Assembly: GCF_041381155.1 (NCBI RefSeq)
Contig: NC_091138.1
Location: 38,557,604-38,621,603, forward strand
Direction: 5' to 3'
Source: Argopecten irradians
Lineage: Eukaryota > Mollusca > Bivalvia > Pectinida > Pectinidae
Length of the DNA: 64,000 nucleotides
Every line of letters starts with the position of its first letter. The stretch's first letter is position 1. The notes beneath the pieces are model-generated. The model did no database searches and was not told the DNA's origin. It worked only from the letters and a program-made list of their open reading frames with translations. A program made the position numbers and the translations under genes. This document shows, one piece after another, positions 47,101-62,100 of the stretch.

Positions 47101-50100
47101 GAAACATGTTTTCACAAAGTCTTTTAACTAATTAGTATTTTAATAATTTAAGGCAAAATATAAAAATCTATTTGTTCTTTTATTCTCACAATGAAAATGT
47201 ATTGTAGAAGTTAGAATGCATCTGCTCTTCATAGAATATTGATAACTAATTCTTTGGTATTTGAATTATGAGATATTTGCCTATGAGTTTAAAAACTTAT
47301 TTTCAGCATATATATTTGATAAGATCATGAGGTACTTCTGGCATTAAACATCTATCTTCCTGAGTGTTATACAACATGCATGCATATGAGATGTTATTGT
47401 TTTATAAATCAGTAATTGTCTTTATGTACAGTTCCGGTATTTGTATTGCAAAATATGGTAGAATAAGAATGAATACTGATTAACTATATACAGAGATCAA
47501 TTGCATGATATTATCAAATTGCATATGTTTCATCAATCTATAATTAGACCTTCTATGTCACTCCCCACATTTCTACGAGTGGGCGGTCTACGGGGAGCTC
47601 GAGTGACAGAGAAGGTCTAATTTTCATTAGATTGCATCTTTTATATAGTCTGCACTTATACTAATCATATATTATAATAAATTCTTGATGTGCTGATGAT
47701 AGAATATTAGTCTATGAGAATGTATCAAAAATGCCTCTAATGTTACATACAGTAATATATAGTTATTTACTGCAGAATAGATTATGCAATATTGCAATCT
47801 TACAATTCTTATTATAAAACCAGACCTACAGAATGTATATAAAATGCAGATACGACTCAACTCATCGCCCTATGGTGTTGTTATTGTTGGATCGTTAGAG
47901 AGCAGGTTTCATGATTATAAAGCAATGTGTATTGGATGAGGTTGTTCATGGGCTTGATATAATTTCCATCATGCTAATGTATATTGCTGGAGTTATAGCC
48001 CTTGACACAAACATTTCTTTACAATAACAACCATGTCAACAGTACTAAGCATGGATCCTGCACAGTGCTACGTATACCGGTAGTGTTTCATTATAACCTG
48101 CTGGGTATTCACTTGGTACAGCATTTGTCTACATACACTTTGTATGTAGTGTACTTTGTATGTAGTGTTTCGGGTTTGAACCCTGGTCTCGCTGCTGCTA
48201 TTTTTCCTCTCCTGTTATAGGATCAGCCTCCAGCTAAACACCAATAAAGGTGATATGGTATTTAAGGGTTTATAACATTTAGTCTTTGTGAAAGTTGGAG
48301 TGTAGCAGGACTGGACTGGGCCGACCATCAGTGACATGGTAGCTAATTGATGATATGCTTTCAGCTAGTGCTCTGAGCCAAAGATACTGGTTTTGATCCC
48401 TAACCTTACCTCTACATCAATATTGCAAAGAATTTTATTTTTAAGTTAGATCACTACTGCTTTCTTTTTTCTGTTGTTGAAACTTAGCATGTGTGATAGC
48501 TAGTCTGATCACTCAGCTGATGGAGCAGGTTCAGAAGATATACAACTTAGCATGTGTGATAGTTAGTCTGATCACTCAGCTGATGGAGCAGGTTCAGAAG
48601 ATATACAACTTAGCATGTATGATAGCTAGTCTGCTCACCCAGCTGATGGAGCAGGTTCAGAAGATACATGCATGTATATATACCGAGTATATACCTATAT
48701 ACCTGTATTAGAGCTGGATCAGCACCCTAGTGCCACAGTTTCAGTTATGATAGGACATCTTTGACTCAGCAGGACTGCATTTAATGTTTTCCCTTAACTT
48801 CTATTTATACATATATATTTACTAGGTATCTTCAAAGTCTACACACAAAATGATGATGTTATAATAACAGTTAACACAACATATGGTAGCTCCATGAAGG
48901 ATGGTTTATTTTCAGACGTAACTGGTTATAGGAATGTGTAGCAACATTGCCAATGAAAACAATACAGACCCAGGAAATGGCTGTATATAATTTGGGTAAT
49001 AATTAGGAAGATAGCCGGACAAACCGTGTCCAGGTGGGTAGGGTGTGATGGATGTGTGTATCACAAACTGTATTGTGGTCCAACCATGAGTCAGTGTTGG
49101 TGACTCAGGCTCATGCTGGTGGCCTTCAATCAGGACATTCACGAGTGTGTACTACAATACATTCGGTAAAATAAACAATTTCAGAATATAAAAAAGTTTT
49201 AAAAATTCAAAGTCCAAATTTTGAAAATGCTGACATGTTCATAATGAGGAAGTTTTAACTTTGAGACATTAATAACAGTCCTAAACCTGTTCAATTGTGA
49301 TGTCAATATATCAATTGTCAATCATTAGGAGAAAAACAAAAAAGGAAATGAAATGTCTGACTATTAAATGTCTTGTGATACAGGAAATTATTTTTTCACC
49401 AACATCATATCCTGCCTTTTAAAACAATGGCAAATTTCCCCGTGTCAAGCTACAGTTTCCTTATGATTAGAGATCTATGTGAACACTATCTCTGTGTGTA
49501 TCCTTGTCGATGTCCTTGTAATCTTACAAGATGAAGCCAGCTGGATTGTACCAGAAGTATTGTATAGGGTTATATGTATAGTGAATAAGTCTATAGTTGA
49601 ATCCTCTGTCAAGTGTTGTTGATGGGCCATCAGCCTGAATGACTGTGTACAAGATGTATGAACTCTCATGGTAGTGTACAAGGAAGTTAATATATATGTC
49701 TAGGTTACCCACATTCCATATATATATATTGTTTACATTCTCTTTGAGTTCAAGGTTCACGTGAACTGTGGAAAAAAATGCTGAAATGTTTTCTTTTTAG
49801 TCTGGAAAATGGCAAAAGCTATCACATTTAGAATTTTAGAGACCATTTGCTAATGTTTAATAGTTCCCAGGTGTCCTTGGATTAGTATGACTTAATTGTT
49901 ACATAAAAAGAACCTCTTAAAATACAATTAATTCTAACAACAGATTATTAAACTGAAGGAAACACGTATGTTTAAATTATTTTGTTTTCTAAGAGATCTT
50001 TTTTCACTTATATTGCTTCACTATAAGCATCAACCTGTTAACCCTATAGGTACTATGTAATTTTAGGTCAAAAATAAATGTTATGCCCTCAAAGAAAAAA

Positions 50101-53100
50101 AAACCTGAGGGTAGTGATGATGGGGCCCTATCCCAAATAATGATTTGATATTAAGTTGTAGCTTTGCCTCTTTACTACTGTGTCAGGTTATTTTAATTAT
50201 ATTAACTGTTTGCATTTAGAGCTAAAAACACCTAATTTTAAAGTCACTTAAACATGCTGGTATATATATATAGGTACACACTTTTTGTCATTTGAATGCA
50301 TGTACTCTAAAAATTTTCAGTAGTTTTCGTTGACATTCAAGAAATAATTTATACTGACGTCTACCCAATCTATAAGATGGTGTTAGGCCCCTAGTTGGTG
50401 AAATGTCAGATGTATTATATATGAGTATATATACATGTATTATATAGTATACTGGTGTTAGATTTTACAGGATCTGGCAGTTATGGCTGAGAGAGTGTTG
50501 GTACCAGGTGTGATCACAGCCATATTGGAGTCTGGCCATTATAACTCCCTCATAGCTTACATTACTTACATCAGAGACCTATTGTGTAAGATAATTACTA
50601 GGTCAGCGGCCATGTATTTGGCATCAAATCGGTGGTTACATACACCCACACACACATTTCCTGATGAACAATTGGTAGGATGTAGTTTATAAACAGTTTT
50701 GTAGAGCAGATCTTTGTCATGTTTGTGGATAATATGGATGATCATTAGCTGTAGTTGTGTAGTGTATAATTGGACTCTTTAATGGGGGCTGATTGTGTCC
50801 CATTCCCAGTTTCAAATTATTTCAAATTTCATCTAATTACAGAAATGCATTTTTAGCCCACCATCATCAGATGGTGGGCTATTCAAATCGCCTTTCGTCC
50901 GTGGTCCGTCGTCCGTCCGTCCTTCCGTCCGTCCGTCCGTCCGTCCTTCCGTCCGTCCGTCCGTCCGTCCGTTAACAATTCTTGTTACCGCTATTTCTCA
51001 GAAAGTACAGAAGGGAGCTTTCTCAAATTTCACATGTAGGTTCCCCTAGGGCCCTAGTTGTGCATATTGCATTTTGGGACCAATCGGTCAACAAGATGGC
51101 CGACTGGCAGCCATCTTGGATTTTGATAGTTAAAGTTTGTTACCGCTATTTCTCAGAAAGTTTTGAAGGGATCTTTCTCAAATTTCACATGTAGGTTCCC
51201 CTAGGGCCCTAGTTGTGCATATTGCATTTTGGGACCAATCGGTCAACAAGATGGCCGACTGGCGGCCATCTTGGATTTTGATAGTTAAAGTTTGTTAACG
51301 CTATTTCTCAGAAAGTACTGAAGGGATCTGTCTCAAATTTCACATGTAGGTTCCCCTAGGGCCCTAGTTGTGCATATTGCATTTTGGGACCAATCGGTCA
51401 ACAAGATGGCCGACTGGCGGCCATCTTGGATTTTGATAGTTAAAGTTTTGTTACCGCTATTTCTCAGAAAGTTTTGAAGGGATCTTTCTCAAATTTCATA
51501 TGTTGGTTCTCCTAGGGCCCTAGTTGTGCATATTGCATTTTGGGACCAATCGGTCAACAAGATGGCCGACTGGCGGCCATCTTGGATTTTGATAGTTAAA
51601 GTTTGTTACCGCTATTTCTCAGAAAGTTTTGAAGGGATCTTTCTCAAATTTCATATGTTGGTTCTCCTAGGGCCCTAGTTGTGCATATTGCATTTTGGGA
51701 CCAATCGGTCAACAAAATGGTCGACTGGCGGCCATCTTGGATTTTGATAGTTAAAGTTTGTTACCGCTATTTCTCAGAAAGTTTTGAAGGGATCTTTCTC
51801 AAATTTCATATGTTGGTTCTCCTAGGGCCCTAGTTGTGCATATTGCATTTTGGGACAGATCGGTCAACAAGATGGCCGACTGGCGGCCATCTTGGATTTT
51901 GATAGTGAAAGTTTGTTACCGCTATTTCTCAGAAAGTACTTAAGGGATCTTTCTCAAATATCATATGTTGGTTCTCCTAGGGCCCTAGTTGTGCATATTG
52001 CATTTTGGGACCAATCGGTCAACAATGATGGCCGACCGGCGGCCATCTTGGATTTTGATAGTTAAAGTTTGTTACCGCTATTTCCCAGAAAGTACTGAAG
52101 GGATCTTTCTCAAATTTCATATATAGGTTCCCCTAGGGCCCTAGTTGTGCATATTGCATTTTGGGACCAATCAGTCAACAAGATGGCCGACCGACTGACG
52201 GCCATCTTGGATTTTGATAGTTAAAGTTTGTTACCGCTATTTCTCAGAAAGTACTGAAGGGATCTCTCTCAAATTTCATATGCATGTTCCCCTTGAACCC
52301 TAGTTGTGCATATTGCATTTTGGGAGTGATCGGTCAACAAGATAGCCGACTGGCGGCCATCTTGGATTTTGATAGTTAAAGTTTGTTAACACTATTTCCC
52401 AGAAAGTACTGAAGGAATCTTTCTCAAATTTTATATGTAGGTTCCCCTACGACCCTAGTTGTGCATATTGCATTTTGGGACAGATCGGTCAGCAAGATGA
52501 TCGACAGGTAGCCATCTTGAATTTTGATAATTGAAGTTTGTTACTGCTACATATCTCAGAAAGTACTGAAAAGATCTTTCTCAAGGTTCATATATAGTAT
52601 GTAGTAAAAGTTTGAAAAGCAGGGAAAAGATCCCTCTTTCTGTTGTCAGACATAGATCATTCTTTGGTGGGCGCCAAGATCCCTCTGGGATCTCTTGTAC
52701 TTTTAAAAATTTGTTTTCATTATCTCTGAATCCCCTCCCACTCCCCACTATGAGGTCAAAATACTAATTCCCAAATAAGCAAGAAAAAAACAAGGGACTA
52801 GAATAGATAAATTATTTGGGTTAGGTAACATATAGACTGTCCTTATCCAAAAATATCTGATAAGGGTGTGTATGTAATTCCAGTGGATCTTCTAGGCTTA
52901 TTCCCTGATTTCTGGAATATCCCAATTGATATGATATAGACAGATACCTTGGCGTACTAATGGGGATAAATTGGTGGGTATATAATACACTGTATGGCAG
53001 GGTGGTAGCTACCTATGTGTATGTACCAGTACTAGCTTTCGTTTTCTCTATCAACTAAAGAACTCTAATCTGCTAGATAGGGTTCATGTGGTACTAGCTT

Positions 53101-56100
53101 TTACTTATACTTGATTGAAAATTCTCCAACCTTGCAGCTCCAAAAAGTATGTAGATGATTACTTGTAGGAAAGTGGTTTGTACCGATAAAATCTTTTTTT
53201 TGAAGAAAAACAACAGCTGATAGTGTTAACCTGTTACAAGGAACTTTAACCTGGAGGTCCGTGGTTTGGTCTGGGAAATCTTTCTCTCATGTACTGTTCA
53301 GTAAGACAGCTACCAATTCAGGAGGGAATATACACCTGTATCATTTCTGGTTATACATCAGGATGCTGTATAATTCTGAAAATAGCACCACTTATATAGA
53401 ATGTACAGATGGTGGTCAAAAGAAACCATACCGATAATTTAATCACTACACTTTAAGTTACGATGCCACGAACTGATAGCAAAATTTTTGTCAAGCAACT
53501 GACACCAATAACTAGGTTAGCATTCAGCTATGTGGCACAAATAACTTTGTTAGCTTTAATCTTTGTATCACCAATAACTAGATTAGCTGTAATTTGTGTG
53601 GCACCAAAAACTAGTTTAATTGTAATCTATGTGGCATTTCAATAACTTGATTAGCTGTAATTTGTGTGGCACCAAAAACTAGTTTAATTGTAATCTATGT
53701 GGCATTTCAATAACTTGATTAGCTGTAATTTGTGTGGCACCAAAAACTTTGTTAGCTTTAATCTTTGTAGCACCAATAACTTTGTTTATGTGCTACCAAT
53801 AACTAGGTTAGCAGTCAGCTATGTGGCACCAATAACTAGTTTAGTTGTAATTTATGTGGTTCCAACAACTTGGTCATCGATCACATATAATCTTTGTTGT
53901 ACCAATAACTTGGTTAGCTGTAATCTATGTTGCACCAATAACTTGCATTGGTTAGCTGTAATCTATATGGCACCAATAACTTGGTTAGCTGTAATCTATG
54001 TGGCACCAATAACTTGGTTAGCTGTAATCTTTGTGGCACCAATAACTTGGTTAGCTGTAATCTTTGTGGCACCAATAACTTTGTTAGCTGCACTGTAATC
54101 TATGTGGCACCAATAACTTGGTTAGCTGTAATCTATGTGGCACCAATAACTTGGTTAGCTGTAATCTTTGTGGCACCAATAACTTGGTTAGCTGTAATCT
54201 TTGTGGCACCAATAACTTGGTTAGCTGTAATCTATGTGGCACCAATAACTTGGTTAGCTGTAATCTTTGTGGCACCAATAACTTGGTTAGCTGTAATCTA
54301 TGTGGCACCAATAACTTGGTAAGCTATAATCTTTGTGGCACCAATTACTAGGTTAGCTGTAATCTTTTTATGGCACCAATAACTTTGTTAGCTGTACTGT
54401 AATCTATGTGGCATCAATAACTTGGTTAGCTGTAATCTATGTGGCACCAATAATTTTGTTAGTTGTAATCTTTGTGGCACCAATAACTTTGTTAGCTGTA
54501 ATCTTTGTGGCACCAATAACTTGGTAAGCTGTAATCTATGTGTCATCAATAACTTGGTTAGCTGTAATCTTTGTGGCACCAATAACTTGGTTAGCTGTAA
54601 TCTATGTGGCACCAATAACTTGGTTAGCTGTAATCTTTGTGGCACCAATAACTTTGTTAGCTGTTATCAATGTGGCACCAATAATTTGGTTAGCTGTAAT
54701 CTTTGTGGCACCAATAACTTGGTTAGCTGTAATCTTTGTGGCACCAATAACTTGGTTAGCTGTAATCTTTGTGGCACCAATAACTTGGTTAGCTGTAATC
54801 TTTGTGGCACCAATAACTTTGTTAGCTGTAATCTTTGTGGCACCAATAACTTGGTTAGCTGTAATCTTTGTGGCACCAATAACTTGGTTAGCTGTAATCT
54901 ATGTGGCATCAATAACTTGGTTAGCTGTAATCTTTGTGGCACCAATAACTTGGTTAGCTGTAATCTTTGTGGCACCAATAACTTGGTTAGCTGTAATCTT
55001 TTATGGCACCAATTACTAGGTTAGCTGTAATCTATGTGGCACCAATAACTTGGTTAGCTGTAATCTTTGTGGCACCAATAACTTTGTTAGCTGTTATCAA
55101 TGTGGCATCAATAACTTGGTAAGCTGTAATCTTTGTGGCACCAATAACTTGGTTAGCTGTAATCTTTGTGGCACCAATAACTTGGTTAGCTGTAATCTTT
55201 GTGGCACCAATAACTTGGTTAGCTGTAATCTTTGTGGCATCAATAACTTGGTTAGCTGTAATCTTTGTGGCACCAATAACTTGGTTAGCTGTAATCTTTG
55301 TGGCAAATACTGGTTAGCTGTAATCTTTGTGGCACCAATAACTTGGTTAGCTGTAATCTTTGTGGCACCAATAACTTGGTTAGCTGTAATCTTTGTGGCA
55401 CCAATAACTTGGTTAGCTGTAATCTTTTATGGCACCAATTACTAGGTTAGCTGTAATCTTTGTGGCACCAATAACTTGGTTAGCTGTAATCTATGTGGCA
55501 CCAATAACTTGGTTAGCTGTAATCTTTGTGGTACCAATACTGGTTAGCTGTATGAACCTAACTTGGTTAGCTGTAATCTTTCTGTGGTACCAATAACTTG
55601 GTTAGCTGTAATCTTGTTGTGAGACCAATAACTTGGTTGGTTAGCTATTGGTAATAACTCTGTGGACCAATAACTTGGTTAGCTGTAATCTTTGTGGCGC
55701 CAATAACTTGATTCTTAGGTTGACCTGTTACTTTACCACGTACATGGCTTTGTCTGTTGTGGGTTTACCATGTACATGACTTTGCCCGTTGTGGGTTTAC
55801 CACGTACATGACTTTGTCTATTGTGGGTTTACCTGTTACTTTACCACGTACATGACTTTGCCTGTTGTTGGTTTACCACCTACATGACTTTGTCTGTTGT
55901 GGGTTTATCATGTACATGACTTTGCCTTTTGTGGGTTTACCATGTACATGACTTTGTCTGTTGTTGGGTTTTCATGTATATGACTTTGTCTGTTGTGGGT
56001 TTATCATGTACATGACTTTGCCTTTTGTGGGTTTTACCATGTACATGACTTTGTCTATTGTGGGTTTACCATGTACATGACTTTGTCTGTTGTGGGTTTT

Positions 56101-59100
56101 CATGTATATGACTTTGTCTGTTGTGGTTTACCATGTACATGACTTTGTCTGTTGTGGGTTTTCATGTATATGACTTTGTCTGTTGTAGGTTTACCTGTTA
56201 CTTTACCACGTACATGACTTTGTCTGTTGTGGGTTTACCATGTACATGACTTTGTCTGTTGTGGGTTTTGATGTATATGACTTTGTCTGTTGTGGATTTA
56301 TCATGTACATGACTTTGCCTGTTGTGGGTTTACCAAGTACATGAATTTGTCTGCTGTGGGTTTACCACGTACATGACTTTGTCTGCTGTGGGTTTACCAA
56401 GTACATGACTTTGTCTGTTGTGGGTTTACCAAGTACATGACTTTGTCTGTTGTGGGTTTACCATGTACATGACTTTGCCTGTTGTGGGTTTACCATGTAC
56501 ATGACTTTGCCTGTTGTGGGTTTACCATGTACATGACTTTGCCTGTTGTGGGTTTACCATGTACATGACTTTGCCTGTTGTGGGTTTACCATGTACATGA
56601 CTTTGCCTGTTGTGGGTTTACCACGTACATGACTTTGTCTGTTGTGGGTTTACCTGTTACTTTACCACGTACATGACTTTGTCTGTTGTTGGTTTACCAC
56701 CTACATGACTTTGTCTGTTGTGGGTTTACCACGTACATGACTTTGCCTGTTGTGGGTTTACCACGTACATGACTTTGTCTGCTGTGGGTTTACCACGTAC
56801 ATGACTTTGTCTGTTGTGGGTTTACCATGTACATGACTTTGTCTGTTGTGGGTTTACCATGTACATGACTTTGCCTGTTGTGGGTTTACCATGTACATGA
56901 CTTTGTCTGCTGTGGGTTTACCACTTACATGACTTTGCCTGTTGTGGGTTTACCTGTTACTTTACCATGTACATGACTTTGTCTGCTGTTGGTTTACCAT
57001 GTACATGACTTTGCCTGTTGTGGGTTTACCATGTACATGGTTTACCATGTACATGACTTTGTCTGTGTGGTTTTGCTTTGTCTGTTGTGGGTTTACCATG
57101 TACATGACTTTGTCTGTTGTGGGTTTACCATGTACATGACTTTGCCTGTTGTGGGTTTACCATGTACATGACTTTGCCTGTTGTGGGTTTACCACGTACA
57201 TGACTTTGTCTGTTGTGGGTTTACCACGTACATGACTTTGCCTATCACTAGATTATTGTATTTTGCATAATAGCCTATTACCATATCGTGAGAAAATAAA
57301 TCATATTGTGTTCAAAAGTGTCAAGCCCCAAATTCTTGAAATAAATTTACTTAATTAAAGGGCTCAATTACTTTTACTTCATGTATATATGTTACTGCAA
57401 TTAATGAATAAAACTTGAGTTTTAACTTTTTTTTGAGAAATCCAAGCAAAACATGTCAAAATATTTGTTTAAATACAATGTTGAATAGAACTTGATTTTT
57501 TTTTCTGATATTGGGTGTTGGCTACATGGCTCTTTGTAAGATTCCATAGGATCATTTCTACAAGTATTACCCATTAGTATGTACAGTAACAGTGATATAA
57601 AAAGGGCTCACTTTTCTTGATATCTGATATTATTACAAGTTCCTTTATCATACAATTTCAGCATGTTTAAAATGTAGCTATGAGTCAGCAACTAAAGAAA
57701 AAAACTTGATGAATGTAAATTCCATTGAACCTCGGGAGATTGTAGAGTTTCTAGAGATAGACGTCACATTCTTACTGACATTGATTCCAAAACTTTCTTA
57801 TATTACATGTAAAAGACACTGCACATTTTATAAAAACAACTTAAAAAACAATTTCCGGTGGCAAATTCCACAAAATTGGAAGGTTAAAATTGATGGGATA
57901 AAGTTAAAAAAAAAAAAAAAAATCTTTTTGAACCTCAGCAATATAATGATAATATTGAAGTGAGTTATATCCTAATATCTGAATTTCTAGAAAACTGAAT
58001 ATCATGGCCAACATTGATATACTTTGTTAAACAAGGAAATAGAAATCGTTAATAAGTTGTGACAGTGTTATTATGATATTGAGACACATAAATACTAATT
58101 ACCATATCATGTTCTGTCATTCTATAACCTGTTTTGTGACTGGTAAACATAAAACAGCAGGTATATCCTTGGAAATCTGATATCATTTCAAATCATAGAA
58201 TATAAAGTATTTATATATGGTACACATAAAGATATCAATGTCACTATTTTCATATCTTAACTAGTTTTAACAAAAGGGACATGCACTATTTTACTTTGAA
58301 GATGTGCATATATATTTGTATATGCTGCAGGTGCCATTGACACTGATTTGTTATTTAATACTTATATTTGTATAAAATATATTGCTGATACCATATAGGG
58401 TTACATATTCATATAGTGATTATATAATATGCTTCCCTGAAATAGGATGACACCATCTGCTAGTATTCATATGTACTTATATAGTAAAATCTGCAGGGAA
58501 ATGGAATTTATAATAACTTTCTGTATTATATACTAGTTCCTGACTAATCAAGAAGGCTCTTTTAATATGATGCATCAATATAATGTACAAGTACCTTACC
58601 GTGGTAGATACCATATGATATTTCTCAAAACTAGAAAATGGATATATATTGTTAAGATTAATGTGTGAATGCATGTCCTTATGATATTGTGATTTTTCTC
58701 CGTGCTTAATTTAAGTGACAAAATCAGTCATTCTTCCTTCTAAATACATTACAATCATATATTTACTTTACACTGTATACACTTTCTGGTGTCTATACAG
58801 TATCTACTTAGAATGGAGTAAATGTATTGATATCTTTGTTTTAAAATGGTATAATAGCCATAATATTTTGGGGAAACAACCAATACTGAGATTTTCATTG
58901 TTTTCATGGTAACGGATATTGAACCACAAATATAACAACAATGAATAATGTTTTATATAATAAAGTGATTGAGAAGTCTGAAACTACAAAAGAAAGTGCC
59001 CATAAATAAATTTCCTGTTATACAGTATTTAATACCAGTTAGTACCTAGAGGAAGTACATGTTATTTGTTTCCAGCTGTGTACATGTAAATACATGTATT

Positions 59101-62100
59101 AGATGTGAAACACTATCATTTACAAGTCCTTACACAGGCTAGTCCATATCTCTAACCTTTTAATCAAGTCTTTTTAGTGCAGTATGTTAGAGATAAGTTA
59201 AAAATGAAGATAGAATTATCGTTTATGATGAGACCCTGACTGAGTTGATTGGCTTTAGTATCCTGTACACTACCCACCCAGCCTGTTGTGATTATCTCCC
59301 CTCTGTCCAGTTGTCTTCTGATGTAGTATAGGATGTTGGTCATCATGACTTACCAGATATGCAAATTACATCTATAATTCATGTTAAATAGGGCATGTGA
59401 ATTCAATAATATTGAAATTGATAAAATTTAATGTGTTAAACTCCAAAACATAATATAAGCATTGCTCTGAAGTTATTTCACATAACGAACAAGCGAGGCT
59501 GTACTACTACTAGAAAAATATTTCCTGTACAATAAGCACAACTCTGAAGTTATTTCACATTAACAACAAGCTAGGCTGTACTAGAAAAATATTTCCTGTA
59601 CAGCTTAGTAAGATTGATGTTATCATGTTAGTCACGTTACTTTAAAAATAATTCAATCTTTTTATCCTTATGTGTTGGTGCATTTTAGTCATAGCTTCAA
59701 ACCCAAAGTATACTGCACTTATATGCTACTACCGGTATGAACTACTGCAGAAAACAGAGAATGGCTTATAATAAACAATCTACCAGTTCATGAACTGCAA
59801 TGTACTGTAGATATGTTTAACATTTTCCTGTTGGGAGGTTTTGATCTAGAATCATTTGAGCTAACAATTGTTTTGGAGTCCACAGATGTGTGCACGTGGT
59901 TGATACAGGGTTATGAGTTAACATATATGACCCTGATAGAAGGTTGATATACACTGGTATACAGCTGTAGGACCAGTTAAGCTAACAAGGTTTAGATGTA
60001 TACCCTGGTATAAATCTGTAGGACCAGTTAAGCTAACAAGGTTTAGATATATACCTTGGCATAAATCTGTAGAACCAGTTAAGCTAACAAGGTTTAGACA
60101 TATACCTTGACATAAATCTGTAGGACCAGTTAAGCTAATAAGGTTTAGATATATACCTTGGCATAAATCAGTAGAACCAGTTAAGCTAACAAGGTTTAGA
60201 TATATACCTTGGCATAAATCTGTAGAACCAGTTAAGCTAACAAGGTTTAGATATATACCTTGGCATAAATCTGTAGGACCAGTTAAGCTAACAAGGTTTA
60301 GATGTATACCCTGGTATAAATCAGTAGAACCAGTTAAGCTAACAAGGTTTAGATGTATACCCTGGTATAAATCTGTAGGACCAGTTAAGCTAACAAGGTT
60401 TAGATATAAACCTTGGCATAAATCTGTAGGACCAGTTAAGCTAACAAGGTTTAGATATATACCTTGGCATAAATCTGTAGGACCAGTTAAGCTAACAAGG
60501 TTTAGATATATACCTTGGTATAAATCAGTAGAACCAGTTAAGCTAACAAGGTTTAGATATATACCTTGGCATAAATCTGTAGGACCAGTTAAGCTAACAA
60601 GGTTTAGATATATACCTTGGTATAAATCAGTAGAACCAGTTAAGCTAACAAGGTTTAGATCTATACCTTGGTATAAATCTGTAGGACCAGTTACAGTAAG
60701 CTAACAAGCCAAGGCTGGAAATGTATAGTTTGATGGATGATGTGTCTGCTTAAGCTAACAAGGCTTTCAGAAATGAGATACATAAAGCATTTTTGGTACG
60801 TTTGATTAGCCCAGGTTGATATACATTGTATTGTGCATTGGTTAGCTAACAATACCATTGGAGATGAGACATTATAAACTCTTGGTTGATCTATACATTT
60901 GGCATAAGATATTTTAAAGCCTTGGGTAAGCTAACAGTACTTTGGAGAATGTGAGATTATAAGCCATCTCCTGAGATGGGAGGAGACACATGTCACTTCC
61001 TGTTGTAGCTGAGAAGGTATCTCCCCATCATCAGGGAATATCCCGTCAAGCAAAAACAGAAAAAAACAGAAATAAGTAAGAGGAATCTGAGTACACGCTA
61101 AAGGAGCCATCAGATAACAGGACTGTGAGGAATCTCAGGTGGTTTGAAAATCCTCCTCAATACACACTGTAAAGATAATATACAGAAGTTTACAAGTTTA
61201 AGCTGTTTACACCTTCTAGCCTTCAAATGTAAATCAGTGCTGGTCAGGTGGAGTTAAGAAATTAAACATCTAGTCAAAGTTGTATGGCTTTTTGCTTAAC
61301 ACCCTATCAACAGCTAAAGTTATTTAGGGGGGCCTGTAAGGGCTGTCTGTCTACTTTTTGCGGAATCTTCCTACTAATTTTGCCTGGAATAACAGTACAT
61401 GTAATCAATTCCATATTAAAATATTTATATAGTTAAGTTGAACTTCACAGAAGTTGAATGGAGTCTGCTTGGTGTGGCAGTGCGCCTGTTCAATTTTAAA
61501 ACTTGTTTAATCTCCCTTATATGTAGATGATATGCATGTAGTGAATATTTTGGGAGACTGTGGTATGTTTGTGTGGTCCTCTTGACCATAGATCTGAAGT
61601 GTACTTAATTTTGTTATCTCACCAAAGCATATTATCAAAGATATCGAAAATACTAGTCATAGACCAGATGCTCATATTGGATGAACCAGTTGTCCCATCC
61701 CCAAATTCTTTAAGTGCTTATTATGATTATAAACAGAAAACTGGGTTATTTTATGATGACGAAAACATTTTACAAGAATTCGAAGCTTATCTTCGTAGAA
61801 TGATCAAAATGGATGTAGTGTTAAGTCACAGTTATATAATAAAATCCTGGCTATGATGGATACTACCAGTCAAATCACCTCCAAACAGAAACAAATAGGG
61901 TTTATCAAGAAGCTTGCAAATATTTTTCCTTTAAAACTTTGGTCGTTTTAGTTGCATATTTGATTTTCAAAACTAAATGTAATAATAAAAGTTGTTGATC
62001 ATTTCATTTTAACCAAGGTTTCAGGAAGGATTCCTCTTCTCGTAATAGCTGTTTGTTTTATGTAATAGTATATATTTTGTGACTTTCAGGGCTGAGAAAT

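Larger units (their letters stand above)
44220..50854. other. RhoGAP intron 1, left part, with a G-poor strand
   Basis: Between about 45045 and 46080 the plus strand is strikingly poor in G and rich in C, T and A (runs such as CCATCCATTTCTTTTTTCAC), which produces chance frames of up to 143 codons. A SINE interrupts it at 45706-45930. A tRNA-like B box (GGGTTTGAACCCTGG) lies near 48170. No exon was recognised. Confidence 0.5.

Noticed and set aside
54422..55024. 200-codon and other long frames of N-L-C-G-T-N-N type
   Set aside because: They are made by the 33-bp minisatellite, whose length is a multiple of three. The same happens on both strands and in several frames, and no start, stop or splice context supports a gene.
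53460..57245. CRISPR-like array (32-33 bp repeats)
   Set aside because: The units are contiguous with no unique spacers, and the context is an animal intron. They are minisatellites.
61560..61856. 98-codon plus-strand frame in RhoGAP intron 1
   Set aside because: Its start lies in a family A-like scrap (GGGAGACTGTGGTATG). The remainder shows no domain and is not in phase with the RhoGAP exons.
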